In this document: positions 6,691 to 14,036 of the stretch, one piece after another | Position numbering within the stretch: position 1 is the first letter of the stretch | How the letters are laid out: every line of letters starts with the position of its first letter | NCBI GenBank assembly: GCA_029938745.1 | Contig: JAOZUJ010000006.1 | Coordinates: 1-21,798 of the forward strand | Direction: 5' to 3' | Origin: Candidatus Moraniibacteriota bacterium | GTDB lineage: Bacteria > Patescibacteriota > Minisyncoccia > Moranbacterales > GCA-2747515 | Length of the DNA stretch: 21,798 bases | Translations under genes and position numbers: made by a program | Notes under the pieces: model-generated | Seen by the model: only the letters and a program-made list of their open reading frames with translations | What the model was told of the DNA's origin: nothing | The model's database searches: none

Positions 6691-7158
6691 TTATTTATCA
6701 GCCCACAATCCTCTTTTTTGTTCTCGTGCACTTTCTTGTGCCTCAGAAAAAACATCTACATGCATAACATCTGGTGGAAATGTAACAAATTTTGCAAATC
6801 CATCTTCAATCATTTGCTTGTTGATCCACCCATCATCATAATATACATGTCGCAGTATCCGTCCATATCGATCAACCTCTGACACATCTTTCACGAGTAT
6901 AACCTCCTTACCATCAATTAATTCAGCTAAGTAATCTGAGGATTCTTTGTAAAAATATTTTCCACGTTCTGGTGTGTCTATGCCAATCATTCGCACACGT
7001 TCCCCGGTCGCAATATCAAAAGTATCTCCATCAACAATATGTGTCACAAAAGCACTATCATCTTCTCCTACACTAATATTATCAACATCGGACTGCTGGA
7101 TCATGCTAAGAATCAATATGATCACAACGGTAATGAGTGCCCCAATAATTTTTTTCAT
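6691..7158 (-). CDS. Membrane-anchored or secreted thermonuclease (SNase family)
   Basis: A 155-aa protein with an N-terminal hydrophobic segment (3-20, after MKK) followed by a staphylococcal-nuclease fold. The motif VDGDTF (42-47), Arg56, RMIGIDTPE with Asp61 and Glu64, and DRYGR with Arg100 correspond to the catalytic and calcium-binding residues of SNase (R35, D40, E43, R87). The export signal places it outside the membrane, where such enzymes degrade DNA or RNA; in reduced-genome bacteria nucleotide scavenging is a plausible role. ATG 7158 is preferred over a TTG 9 bases upstream because it starts a standard signal sequence. It sits 11 bases after the C39-like peptidase gene and 2 bases before mutY. 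Confidence 0.92.
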   Translation of the reverse strand: MKKIIGALITVVIILILSMIQQSDVDNISVGEDDSAFVTHIVDGDTFDIATGERVRMIGIDTPERGKYFYKESSDYLAELIDGKEVILVKDVSEVDRYGRILRHVYYDDGWINKQMIEDGFAKFVTFPPDVMHVDVFSEAQESAREQKRGLWADK

Positions 7159-7169
7159 AAAACACAATT

Positions 7170-7946
7170 CTATTTTTTCACAACGATCATCGTCTTTTTT
7201 ATGCCTTCAATATCTTTTTTGTTACCTGTTTCATAATCACGAATTGCATTATAAAGTGTACTGTCCTTATATTTATATCCACGACCCAGTCGTGTTCCGG
7301 GATCATTTGTGATAAACTCCCCATTTTTTTTGTCATATCCAATAATCACTAACATATGTCGATCTGGTCCACCATTTGTAAATTGTGGATTTTCCAACCA
7401 TTTGCCATTTGTTGGCACAATAATGATATTATCATCTGCCAATAATTTATATACGTCATTCATGCTCGCATCATTTATTACCTCTGCCTCATGCCCAAAA
7501 TATTCTTGAAATAACTTTGCTGTATCAGTTGTAGATATATCAATAACATCTCCAAACATTTCTTTTTCTTTCACAAACATTTTTTCCATTTCTTCCTCTG
7601 CATCATTTTTTGCAATATGTCGATCCCCTGTAATCCATGCATCTGCCATGATCAATGATGCCTCTTCACATGCATCTTGAAATTTTGGTTCATCCCATTG
7701 TGCATGTGGCGCCTGCACAATAAAAGGAACAGATTGTTTTACCTTATCTTTTACCACAGTCTCTACAATTTTAACTTCTTCCTCTTGTGTCTTTTTTTCT
7801 TTTTCTTCAGCTGGTTGGTGATATACAACCTGTTCATCTACAGCGTCCGAATAATCAACAAAAAAACTATCAGGTACAAAATACCACAAAACCATTACAC
7901 AAAGAAAAGCAACTGCAACCGAAAAACGTATAATAAAACTACGCAT
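7170..7946 (-). CDS. Exported C39-like (papain-fold) peptidase domain protein
   Basis: The 258-aa protein has an N-terminal signal anchor (3-24), a charged Glu/Lys-rich linker (45-70) and a Peptidase_C39_2 domain from about 72. The domain opens with VPFIVQAPHAQW, has the likely catalytic Cys93 in DACEEAS, His197 in RHMLVIIGYD and the Asn/Asp pair 214-215 in TNDPGTR. Such domains cut peptides or isopeptides at the cell surface; the substrate is not predictable here and there is no bacteriocin gene nearby. It is the first gene of the operon with the exported SNase, mutY and ispH. Start ATG 7946 has no SD; the promoter at 8004-8012 gives a leader of about 50 bases. Confidence 0.85.
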   Translation of the reverse strand: MRSFIIRFSVAVAFLCVMVLWYFVPDSFFVDYSDAVDEQVVYHQPAEEKEKKTQEEEVKIVETVVKDKVKQSVPFIVQAPHAQWDEPKFQDACEEASLIMADAWITGDRHIAKNDAEEEMEKMFVKEKEMFGDVIDISTTDTAKLFQEYFGHEAEVINDASMNDVYKLLADDNIIIVPTNGKWLENPQFTNGGPDRHMLVIIGYDKKNGEFITNDPGTRLGRGYKYKDSTLYNAIRDYETGNKKDIEGIKKTMIVVKK

Positions 7947-8003
7947 ATAAGATTTATCAAATATTAAACAAGCCCGTTTCCCCTAAAACAGATTGCATAT
8001 ACT

Positions 8004-8012
8004 ATTGTAACA
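8004..8012 (-). promoter_or_regulatory. Promoter of C39-SNase-mutY-ispH operon (extended -10)
   Basis: TGTTACAAT at 8012-8004 on the minus strand, with a start point near 7997. These bases overlap the -35 box (8005-8010) of the divergent plus-strand promoter. Confidence 0.5.
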
Positions 8013-8033
8013 CTTTTTCACACATGGTAAAAT
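8005..8033 (+). promoter_or_regulatory. Promoter of the plus-strand exonuclease gene
   Basis: TTGTAA (8005-8010), 17 bases, and TAAAAT (8028-8033) preceded by TGG as an extended -10. The start point near 8040 leaves a leader of about 20 bases without an SD. Confidence 0.6.
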
Positions 8034-8059
8034 AGCACTATTGTCTTTTATAAAAAAAT

Positions 8060-8635
8060 ATGCGAAAAATTGTATTTGATATTGAAACACAAAACACATT
8101 TCAAGAAGTTGGTTCCAATGATCCAGCAAAATTAGATATTTCCCTCCTTGTGATATATGATTACAAAACAAAAGAATATCTTACTTTCACCCAAGAGAAT
8201 CTTAGCGACCTCTGGCCAATACTCGAAGAGACCGATATGCTCATCGGATATAACTCCAATCATTTTGATATACCACTACTCAATAAATATTACCCCGGAG
8301 ATCTCACTGCCGTTGGCAGTCTTGATATCCTTGCAGAGATCAAAAAATCTATCGGACGAAGTATCCGATTAGATAATGTCGCTGAAGCAACAGTTGGTGT
8401 AGGGAAAAGTGGTCACGGGTTACAAGCAATTGAATGGTGGAAAGCTGGTCGCATGGATAAAATTGAAAAATATTGTCGTCAAGATGTCAAAGTGACAAAA
8501 GATGTATACGAATATGCGTTAAAACACAATAAACTAAAATGTAAAGACCTTCTTGATACAATCACATTTGACATTGACACAAGTGCATGGGACGAAAACA
8601 CAAGCACAGCAATCAATTATACGCTTCCCTTATAA
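8060..8635 (+). CDS. DEDDy-type 3'-5' exonuclease domain protein (RNase_H_2/YprB-like)
   Basis: This 191-aa protein is a ribonuclease H-fold exonuclease. It has D7 and E9 in VFDIET, D70 in GYNSNHFDIPLL, SLDILAEIKK (87-96) and Y138-CRQ-D142, the YxxxD of the DEDDy class, so all four acidic metal ligands are present. Members are predicted 3'-5' nucleases acting on DNA or RNA; the exact substrate is unknown. It consists only of the nuclease domain. It is the only plus-strand gene in the window, in its own unit between promoter 8005-8033 and terminator 8648-8687. Its third codon positions seem richer in C (many CTC, ATC, CCC) than in its neighbours, which may reflect strand position, inversion or transfer. 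Confidence 0.88.
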   Translation: MRKIVFDIETQNTFQEVGSNDPAKLDISLLVIYDYKTKEYLTFTQENLSDLWPILEETDMLIGYNSNHFDIPLLNKYYPGDLTAVGSLDILAEIKKSIGRSIRLDNVAEATVGVGKSGHGLQAIEWWKAGRMDKIEKYCRQDVKVTKDVYEYALKHNKLKCKDLLDTITFDIDTSAWDENTSTAINYTLPL

Positions 8636-8647
8636 AATGATAAAAAT

Positions 8648-8687
8648 AAAAAGTTCAACTTTTTCATATGTTGAACTTTTTGTATTT
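8648..8687. terminator. Bidirectional terminator between exonuclease gene and mltG
   Basis: A perfect 12-bp stem AAAAAGTTCAAC/GTTGAACTTTTT (8648-8659 with 8670-8681) with a 10-base loop. A T-rich tail follows on both strands, so it can end the convergent units on both sides. Confidence 0.75.
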
Positions 8688-8707
8688 ATATTTTATATTT
8701 ATGTGCA

Positions 8708-9718
8708 TTATAATCCATTTTGACTTTTATTTGCTACATGCTCTTCAAGTGTTTTTGAAAATACTGTCTCCCCTGTTTCTGCATGATTAAGAAAATACAT
8801 ATATACTGTTTCTTGTGGTGCGATTGCAGCATCAATTGACGCTAATGATGGGTTGTTAATTGGTCCAATCGGTAAGCCTGGATATTTATATGTATTGTAT
8901 GGAGAATCAATTTCAGTATCTGCCTGCGTATGTTTAATTTCTGGTATTCCTTTAATATAATCAATTGTGGCATCACTTTGTAATGCCATGTTAATATCTA
9001 ATCTATTTTGAAATATACCAGCAACAACTCCTCGATCCTGTGCCGATGGCACTTCCCCTTCAATGACACTTGCAAAAGTAATTATATCATGTAAATTCTT
9101 TCCTTGAGCTGTAATAATGTCACGACGACTTTGATCGACTTTTTTATCAAAATTATTAAGCATTTTTTCTACAATATCTTGTGCTTCTGCACTTGATGCA
9201 AAAAAATATGTATCTGGAAATAAATACCCCTCAAGAGTTTCATCTTGTGGTAAAAATGTATATTCATCATACAACTCTTGCGTCGGATCCTGTGCAATAC
9301 GCAAAAATTCATTCCCTGGTAAATTGTTTTCATTCAAGCGATCTGCCATCTTTACAAACGTCCATCCTTCTGGAAAAGTGATCTTCAAATCTTGCTTTTT
9401 GTGCATAATTGCATCTCCTTGTGTCATTTTGTGCACAATGTCCTCAATGTTACTATGCGCATCTAATGCATAATTGCCAGCATGAATCTTTCCACGTAAT
9501 TTATTTTTCCATGCATAATAATAAAAATAAATACGATTTGCAATAAGGTCATTCTGCTCCAAATTACTGCCAATAACAATAATATCATCACCTTTTGCAA
9601 CAACAAATTGTTGTTGTGCATCATTGTGAGATACAGTTGTATATGTACGAACATGCACAAATACCATAACAATAATAACCAAAAAGGCTAAAATAGCACT
9701 AACAATCAATGTTTTCAT
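8708..9718 (-). CDS. mltG: Endolytic murein transglycosylase (MltG/YceG family)
   Basis: MltG cleaves nascent glycan strands at the outer face of the membrane and ends their elongation. The 336-aa protein has an N-terminal transmembrane helix (3-24), a LysM-like region, FPEGWTFVKMADRL (115-128), LEGYLFPDTY (162-171), the catalytic Glu220 in ASVIEGE, LQSDATIDY (246-254) and SPYNTYKYPGLPIGPINNP, all family hallmarks; it ends with YFLNHAETGETVFSKTLEEH. Length is normal. It is the last gene of the yjbQ-PCMT-mltG operon, 9 bases after the methyltransferase-like gene, and is followed by the bidirectional terminator. Confidence 0.96.
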   Translation of the reverse strand: MKTLIVSAILAFLVIIVMVFVHVRTYTTVSHNDAQQQFVVAKGDDIIVIGSNLEQNDLIANRIYFYYYAWKNKLRGKIHAGNYALDAHSNIEDIVHKMTQGDAIMHKKQDLKITFPEGWTFVKMADRLNENNLPGNEFLRIAQDPTQELYDEYTFLPQDETLEGYLFPDTYFFASSAEAQDIVEKMLNNFDKKVDQSRRDIITAQGKNLHDIITFASVIEGEVPSAQDRGVVAGIFQNRLDINMALQSDATIDYIKGIPEIKHTQADTEIDSPYNTYKYPGLPIGPINNPSLASIDAAIAPQETVYMYFLNHAETGETVFSKTLEEHVANKSQNGL

Positions 9719-9727
9719 AAAATAATG

Positions 9728-10342
9728 TTATGTTGGTAAAAACTTTATACTATCAAACCGCTCTTCAATAATATCTTCGTCAACTGAACGATTATTAAAA
9801 TAATATATGATATTATCAATTGGCGCAACCATTACCCCATCTTCTGCTAAAAAATCACGAAATGCACACAAAGACCACAATGCCGGACTAATAACAATAA
9901 TACGATCAAATTTTTTATTTACAGGCAAATCTGCACAATTCTGCACAATTTGTAACTGCGTAATATTATTACGTGCAATAAAATTATATTTACTAATATT
10001 ACGTTCAGTTTCAGCCTTGAGATCATGAATTGTATCAATAGAATACACACCACCATCTGCACCAACAATATAACTCATCATAGAAATAATCCATCCGCCA
10101 CCAAAACCAACAACCATCGTATCATGCATACGTTTTGGTTGCAATAATTCAAGCATGAAAGCGACTACGGACGGTTCAGGTAAAACTTGTCCATGTCCAA
10201 TTGATAAGGGTATATCTGACGCAGCAGCAACACGAAATCGATCTGAGACGAATTCAGTTCGATCAATTTCTGAAAAAGCATCGATAATAATATCAGTTTT
10301 AAGATAACCTTTGTGGATTAAGTTATTTGCAAGTTTACTCAT
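9728..10342 (-). CDS. PCMT-like (protein-L-isoaspartate O-methyltransferase) protein, divergent
   Basis: The 204-aa protein follows the PCMT layout: an N-terminal helix region, PLSIGHGQVLPEPSVVAFMLELL-type segment at 45-67, glycine-rich motif VVGFGGGWIIS (77-87), an acidic post-I strand YSIDT (Asp103), and FDRIIVISPA (145-154). In active PCMT the segment after GQ is TISQP or similar, with a Ser/Thr at the active site; here it reads VLPEP. The SAM loop also differs (GFGGGW instead of GTGSGY). It is therefore a relative whose repair of damaged aspartyl residues is doubtful; it could bind SAM for another use or not at all. It sits 16 bases after yjbQ and 9 before mltG. Confidence 0.75.
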   Translation of the reverse strand: MSKLANNLIHKGYLKTDIIIDAFSEIDRTEFVSDRFRVAAASDIPLSIGHGQVLPEPSVVAFMLELLQPKRMHDTMVVGFGGGWIISMMSYIVGADGGVYSIDTIHDLKAETERNISKYNFIARNNITQLQIVQNCADLPVNKKFDRIIVISPALWSLCAFRDFLAEDGVMVAPIDNIIYYFNNRSVDEDIIEERFDSIKFLPT

Positions 10343-10358
10343 TTTTTAATATTTTTCA

Positions 10359-10796
10359 TTAACCAGTAACATGCACGATCACATCGCGCTCACGCGATCC
10401 ATCAAATTCGACCGCAAGAATACTCTGTCTCTCAGAAAGCATCATAACACCATTTTCTATAGGAATATTCACATTTGCCCCCAATAACATTGCCTTACAA
10501 TGCGAGTGACCATTACTGCGTCCATCAGATTTATTATCTTTTTTTAATTCAAAGAGATCGTGTGAATAGCGCTCATCAATTGGCGCAAAGTGATAAAGAA
10601 CTCGCATGAAGTCCTGTAGTAGCATCGGTTCATTATGATTAATAATCAATCCCATCGTTGTATGCTGCAAAAAAACACACACACCGCCTTCACGTATGCC
10701 ACTATTTTCAATTGCATGCTGCACATCATCAGTAATATCAATAAATTCAACTTGTGCCGTACTTTTAAATGTAATCTTTTCTTTATATATTTTCAT
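10359..10796 (-). CDS. YjbQ/UPF0047 family protein
   Basis: A 145-aa protein with the full UPF0047 signature: FLQHTTMGLIINHNEP (42-57), His79, SNGHSHCKAMLLG (94-106) and the terminal segment ILAVEFDGSRERDVIV. The histidines form a possible metal or phosphate site. Family members have been linked to thiamine-phosphate synthase activity in complementation tests, but their main role is not settled. ATG 10796 is preferred; a TTG at 10814 would add six residues and begin almost at the predicted transcription start. It is the first gene of the operon with the PCMT-like gene and mltG. Confidence 0.9.
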   Translation of the reverse strand: MKIYKEKITFKSTAQVEFIDITDDVQHAIENSGIREGGVCVFLQHTTMGLIINHNEPMLLQDFMRVLYHFAPIDERYSHDLFELKKDNKSDGRSNGHSHCKAMLLGANVNIPIENGVMMLSERQSILAVEFDGSRERDVIVHVTG

Positions 10797-10823
10797 AATT
10801 TTTATTTTATCCAATACGTTTCT

Positions 10824-10832
10824 ATTATAGCA
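10824..10832 (-). promoter_or_regulatory. Promoter of yjbQ-PCMT-mltG operon (extended -10)
   Basis: TGCTATAAT at 10832-10824 on the minus strand, directly after the uppS stop. The start point near 10817 gives a leader of about 20 bases. Confidence 0.6.
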
Positions 10833-10844
10833 TCATTTCAAAAA

Positions 10845-11555
10845 TTATGCACCAAGTCTTCGTACGCGCTGTGAATATTCATCAATTGCAATACCAAATT
10901 CATCCGCATCAAAATCAGGAAAATATCTTTCTGAAAAGAATAATTGTGCATTAGCAATGTCCCACATCATAAACCCAGCACTTAGATGAGGTTCGCCACC
11001 TGTGCGAATCAAATAATCTACAGGCGGCAAGTCTTTTGTCAATAAATGTTCTTTGATCGTGTCTTTTGTGATATCATCATTGCGCACAGTGGAGTTAGCA
11101 ATATCCCTTACAGCTTGCAACATTTCTTCATCACCAGAATAAGAAAGAAAGAAATTCAAAAAAAATCTTTGATGATCTTTTGTTTTTTCAACACCACCCT
11201 CAATAATTTGTACAAGATTTTTTGGCAATTGTTCTCTCCAGTGACCAAAAACGTTAATTTGCACCTGATTTTCAAAAATATCCTCACTTGACATGAGTTT
11301 TTCAAAATATTTTTCATATACATTCACAAGCGCATGACGTTCTTTTATTGGTCTTTTTTGCATGTTTTCGACAGATGAGCCCCAAAATGACAGATATTTA
11401 ATTTCGATATCCCGTGCCTTTTGTACAATTTCTTCAATTATTTTTGCCCCCGCATCATGACCTGCCCATGGCTCCAATCCTTTATCTTGTGCCCATCGAC
11501 GATTGCCATCTGGAATGACAACAACATGTTGTGGAATTTCTTTATTTTGATTCAT
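10845..11555 (-). CDS. uppS: Isoprenyl (undecaprenyl-type) diphosphate synthase, cis-prenyltransferase
   Basis: The 236-aa cis-prenyltransferase extends an allylic diphosphate with isopentenyl diphosphate to make the lipid carrier for cell-wall building blocks. It has PDGNRRWAQ (15-23) with the catalytic Asp16, LSFWGSSVENMQKRP, the LSYSGDEEM stretch and IRTGGEPHLSAGFMMWD near the C-terminus. The usual RxS triad of this last motif (GExRLS) is HLS here, a change that may be lineage-specific. ATG 11555 is preferred, since the longer frame (to 11615) runs into the polyprenyl synthase gene, which ends at 11560. The two genes form one unit. Confidence 0.93.
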   Translation of the reverse strand: MNQNKEIPQHVVVIPDGNRRWAQDKGLEPWAGHDAGAKIIEEIVQKARDIEIKYLSFWGSSVENMQKRPIKERHALVNVYEKYFEKLMSSEDIFENQVQINVFGHWREQLPKNLVQIIEGGVEKTKDHQRFFLNFFLSYSGDEEMLQAVRDIANSTVRNDDITKDTIKEHLLTKDLPPVDYLIRTGGEPHLSAGFMMWDIANAQLFFSERYFPDFDADEFGIAIDEYSQRVRRLGA

Positions 11556-11559
11556 TATA

Positions 11560-12627
11560 TTATTTTTCACGTTGATTAAGATGCTCTGACAATGCCAACA
11601 AAAATTGTTTCGCATTATTTTCCAAATTTATTTTTTCTAACGATTTTTGTGATTGCTGTATCAATTCTTGCATATATTGCTCTACAAACTCTTTTGCGCC
11701 TGTGTCAATCATGATATTTTGAAATTTCTTTACACCGCTCGCATCAATTTTCTGATCACCCAGCAAATTATCCAATTCTTTTTTCTGCACACGAGTTGCA
11801 TTTGTGTATGCACGCTTTACCATGAATGTTATTTTTCCCTCTGCAATATCAGATCCAACTGGTTTTCCCGTTTTCTTTGTATTGCCAAATATACCCAACA
11901 TATCATCTCGTAATTGAAAAGCAATGCCAATTGGCACTGCATATTTACCAAGATTCTCACAAAAATCATTATCTGCACCAGCAAGCATTGCGCCAAGCTG
12001 CAGAGGACCCTCAAAAGTATATTTTGCCGTTTTATTTGTATACATTGTCAAAATTTCATCTTCTGTTATTTGCTTTCTATATTCCATGTGTACATCTTGA
12101 ATTTCACCCACACATGTCAACCCGACAACTTTTTGTAATTTATTAAGTGCCTTAATAATGATTTGTGATTCAAATTGTGATTCAAAAAGGACTTGATTAC
12201 CTAAAGAATAAATAAAATCACCAACAACAATTGCGATAGAAGTTCCAAAGTGATCAGCATCTTTATTTAATAAAAATAATTTATTATAGTCTCGATAATG
12301 TGCATGCATTGTTTTTTTGCCATGTCGCAAATCATCACGATCAATAATATCATCGTGCATAAGTAAAAAGGCATGTATAAATTCAATACTGATAGATGTT
12401 TTCAAAATTTCCTTATAATCTGTTCCGCCCGCAGCCTTGTATCCCACACACATCAAAATTGGACGAATTCTTTTACCACCGGCAAGAATCGTCTTTTTGA
12501 AAAATTTCATCGCATCTAGAACAAATGGATCAATATCCTTTGTTTCCTCTATAATACGATCCAAATATATTTCAATTTCATGATTAACATCTTGTTTATA
12601 TTCTTTTAGTTCTTGTGTTATATCCAT
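11560..12627 (-). CDS. Polyprenyl diphosphate synthase (trans, FPP/GGPP-type)
   Basis: This 355-aa trans-isoprenyl diphosphate synthase makes the allylic primer for UppS and other isoprenoids. It has GGKRIRP (50-56), the first Asp-rich motif DDIIDRDDLRHG (92-103), GEIQDVHMEY (174-183), and the second motif FQLRDDMLGIFG (237-248) followed by GSDIAEGK. The residue five before the first Asp motif is Phe87, an aromatic seen in short-chain (C15-C20) enzymes, so FPP or GGPP is the likelier product; this is an inference. Start ATG 12627, no SD. The promoter at 12646-12654 lies beside a long inverted repeat. It is followed 4 bases later by uppS. Confidence 0.94.
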   Translation of the reverse strand: MDITQELKEYKQDVNHEIEIYLDRIIEETKDIDPFVLDAMKFFKKTILAGGKRIRPILMCVGYKAAGGTDYKEILKTSISIEFIHAFLLMHDDIIDRDDLRHGKKTMHAHYRDYNKLFLLNKDADHFGTSIAIVVGDFIYSLGNQVLFESQFESQIIIKALNKLQKVVGLTCVGEIQDVHMEYRKQITEDEILTMYTNKTAKYTFEGPLQLGAMLAGADNDFCENLGKYAVPIGIAFQLRDDMLGIFGNTKKTGKPVGSDIAEGKITFMVKRAYTNATRVQKKELDNLLGDQKIDASGVKKFQNIMIDTGAKEFVEQYMQELIQQSQKSLEKINLENNAKQFLLALSEHLNQREK

Positions 12628-12645
12628 AATAATTCACAAAAAATG

Positions 12646-12654
12646 ATTGTAGCA
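12646..12654 (-). promoter_or_regulatory. Promoter of polyprenyl synthase-uppS operon (extended -10)
   Basis: TGCTACAAT at 12654-12646 on the minus strand, start point near 12640, leader about 13 bases. The -35 position (12669-12674) and the -10 both fall in one arm of the inverted repeat 12650-12743. Confidence 0.55.
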
Positions 12655-12743
12655 CATTAGACCTCTTCAGAAAGTACTCTACGTAGAATTTTCAAAATTT
12701 GGCATAGAAAAACTTTCTAAAGAGGTCCATTGTACATGTGCTA
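12650..12743. repeat. 94-base imperfect inverted repeat (MITE-like or operator/attenuator)
   Basis: The left arm (12650-12675) and the right arm (12712-12743) share TAGCACAT/ATGTGCTA at their outer ends and a 16-bp inner stem (12660-12675 with 12712-12727) with one mismatch that is a G-U pair in minus-strand RNA. The outer boxes are separated from the inner stem by 2 bases on one side and 8 on the other. The loop contains the palindrome TCTACGTAGA. No T-tract follows, so it is not a simple terminator. The rest of the 223-base gap (12744-12850) holds nothing I can recognise. Confidence 0.65.
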
Positions 12744-12850
12744 CTGGCAAAATGCAAGTTATTTATTTGTCTAAATCACATTCTCCTATATCAATTCTTT
12801 CCTCTTTTTCTAAATACAAGCTACTCTTTCACTTAATCCCAACATGCAAA

Positions 12851-13237
12851 CTAACTCACTGTAGCTCCAGCAGAAACTTCAATATCATTTATCTTCCCTT
12901 CCCTTTCCTTTCTCGCTCTTTGTAAATCAGCAAATAATTTACCAAGACTACCTCTTTCTATCGCTTTCATTGTGTCAGGTGATGCATTAATTTTCTTTGC
13001 AAATTTCAATGCTTCCTCTTGCACAGAAAGTCTTACGTATTCTTCTTGTAGCTTTTCTTGGCTAAGTCCTGAAGTTTCTTCCATTGCATCCAAAAAGTCC
13101 TCGATCTCATCCATTTGCGCAATCAATTGTTCTCTATCCTCTGGACTATTTTCTGCTTGCATGTTCAACCGCTCTATCTCCTTTGCTCCCTCCGCAATGC
13201 TTTCATTCATCGCAAATGGTTGATCAAATTTACCCAT
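12851..13237 (-). CDS. Hypothetical 128-aa helical protein
   Basis: I do not recognise this protein. It is soluble, very rich in Glu, Lys, Gln and Ala, and almost entirely helical by composition, with heptad-like spacing between about 12 and 75 (for example EIERLNMQAEN, EQLIAQMDEIEDFLDAMEE), so a short coiled coil is likely. The C-terminal part (KFAKKINASPDTMKAIERG, then KLFADLQRARKE) is basic. There is no signal peptide. ATG 13237 follows a good extended -10 promoter (13277-13285) at normal distance, which supports a real gene. It is a single-gene unit between alkD and the polyprenyl synthase. Confidence 0.75.
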   Translation of the reverse strand: MGKFDQPFAMNESIAEGAKEIERLNMQAENSPEDREQLIAQMDEIEDFLDAMEETSGLSQEKLQEEYVRLSVQEEALKFAKKINASPDTMKAIERGSLGKLFADLQRARKEREGKINDIEVSAGATVS

Positions 13238-13276
13238 ATTAAAATTTTATTAAAAAATTACATAATAACCTTTTTT

Positions 13277-13285
13277 ATTATAGCA
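13277..13285 (-). promoter_or_regulatory. Promoter of the 128-aa protein gene (extended -10)
   Basis: TGCTATAAT at 13285-13277 on the minus strand, in the 80-base gap after alkD. Start point near 13270, leader about 33 bases, no SD. Confidence 0.6.
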
Positions 13286-13317
13286 CATCACAAAAGTTTT
13301 AAAACATACAAAAGCAT

Positions 13318-14034
13318 TTAAAAATCTTTTTTCAGAAATTTTTGCCTTTTTTGCTCCTCCATCCGCTCAATTGCATAACGTAGTGTCGTGCGTGGTAATT
13401 GATCATAATTATCTTTCAAAAATTGTTCACAAACATGTGAATCACATTTCCATACCTCTCGTAACATCCAACCAACCGCTTTATGCATCAAATCTTCTTC
13501 ATCAGACAAAAACTGTTTTGCATATTTAAGTGTGTAAATAAAATCATTTCGTTTGATAAATGCCCATGTTGCCAATATGCACACACGCCGATTCCAATGA
13601 AAATCAGAATTTGCCAATGTACTAAGTATTTTTTGTTGTGATTTGTACTCCACAACATACCCCCCTAAGATATGTGGTGCAGAAAGATCAACGAGATTCC
13701 AATTGTTTACATAGTATAAATTTTTTACATAAAAATCATAAATTTCTTTTTTTTCCTGTTCTGACGTCTTTTTACGTCGAAATCGCTCAACTAAAATAAT
13801 CAAAGAGCACAATCGCTCCTCATTATATTGAGATTCAACTAATTGTTGTAATTGAATAATATTTTCATCACGATATTTTTTTGCAACACGTCGCACATCA
13901 GGATTTGAAATACCTAAAAATTTATCATGTTCTCCGTACTCACCCTTTCCAGTTTTAAAAAACCATTCATTCGTTTTCCTACGATCCGTGGTTGCATATT
14001 GACGCAAATCTTTTTTCAACTTAATGATACTCAT
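13318..14034 (-). CDS. AlkD-like DNA alkylation repair glycosylase
   Basis: AlkD enzymes are HEAT-like-repeat glycosylases that remove bulky or charged alkyl bases such as N3- and N7-alkylpurines. The 238-aa protein has the expected length and the active-site set: Trp112 and Asp116 in NNWNLVDLSAP, Arg150 in WNRR and Trp189 in KAVGWMLRE, with spacings matching the characterised Bacillus enzyme (W109, D113, R148, W187). It ends with RTTLRYAIERM, a family hallmark. It starts 2 bases after the mscS stop and so belongs to the uvrD-mscS-alkD unit, consistent with a repair function. Confidence 0.94.
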   Translation of the reverse strand: MSIIKLKKDLRQYATTDRRKTNEWFFKTGKGEYGEHDKFLGISNPDVRRVAKKYRDENIIQLQQLVESQYNEERLCSLIILVERFRRKKTSEQEKKEIYDFYVKNLYYVNNWNLVDLSAPHILGGYVVEYKSQQKILSTLANSDFHWNRRVCILATWAFIKRNDFIYTLKYAKQFLSDEEDLMHKAVGWMLREVWKCDSHVCEQFLKDNYDQLPRTTLRYAIERMEEQKRQKFLKKDF

Positions 14035-14036
14035 GT

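Noticed and set aside
7983..8171. Short minus-strand frame overlapping the exonuclease start
   Set aside because: It is antisense to the N-terminal catalytic motif of the exonuclease and covers both divergent promoters.
11826..12146. 106-codon plus-strand frame opposite the polyprenyl synthase gene
   Set aside because: Antisense shadow of a well-conserved gene; the translation has no recognisable fold or motif.
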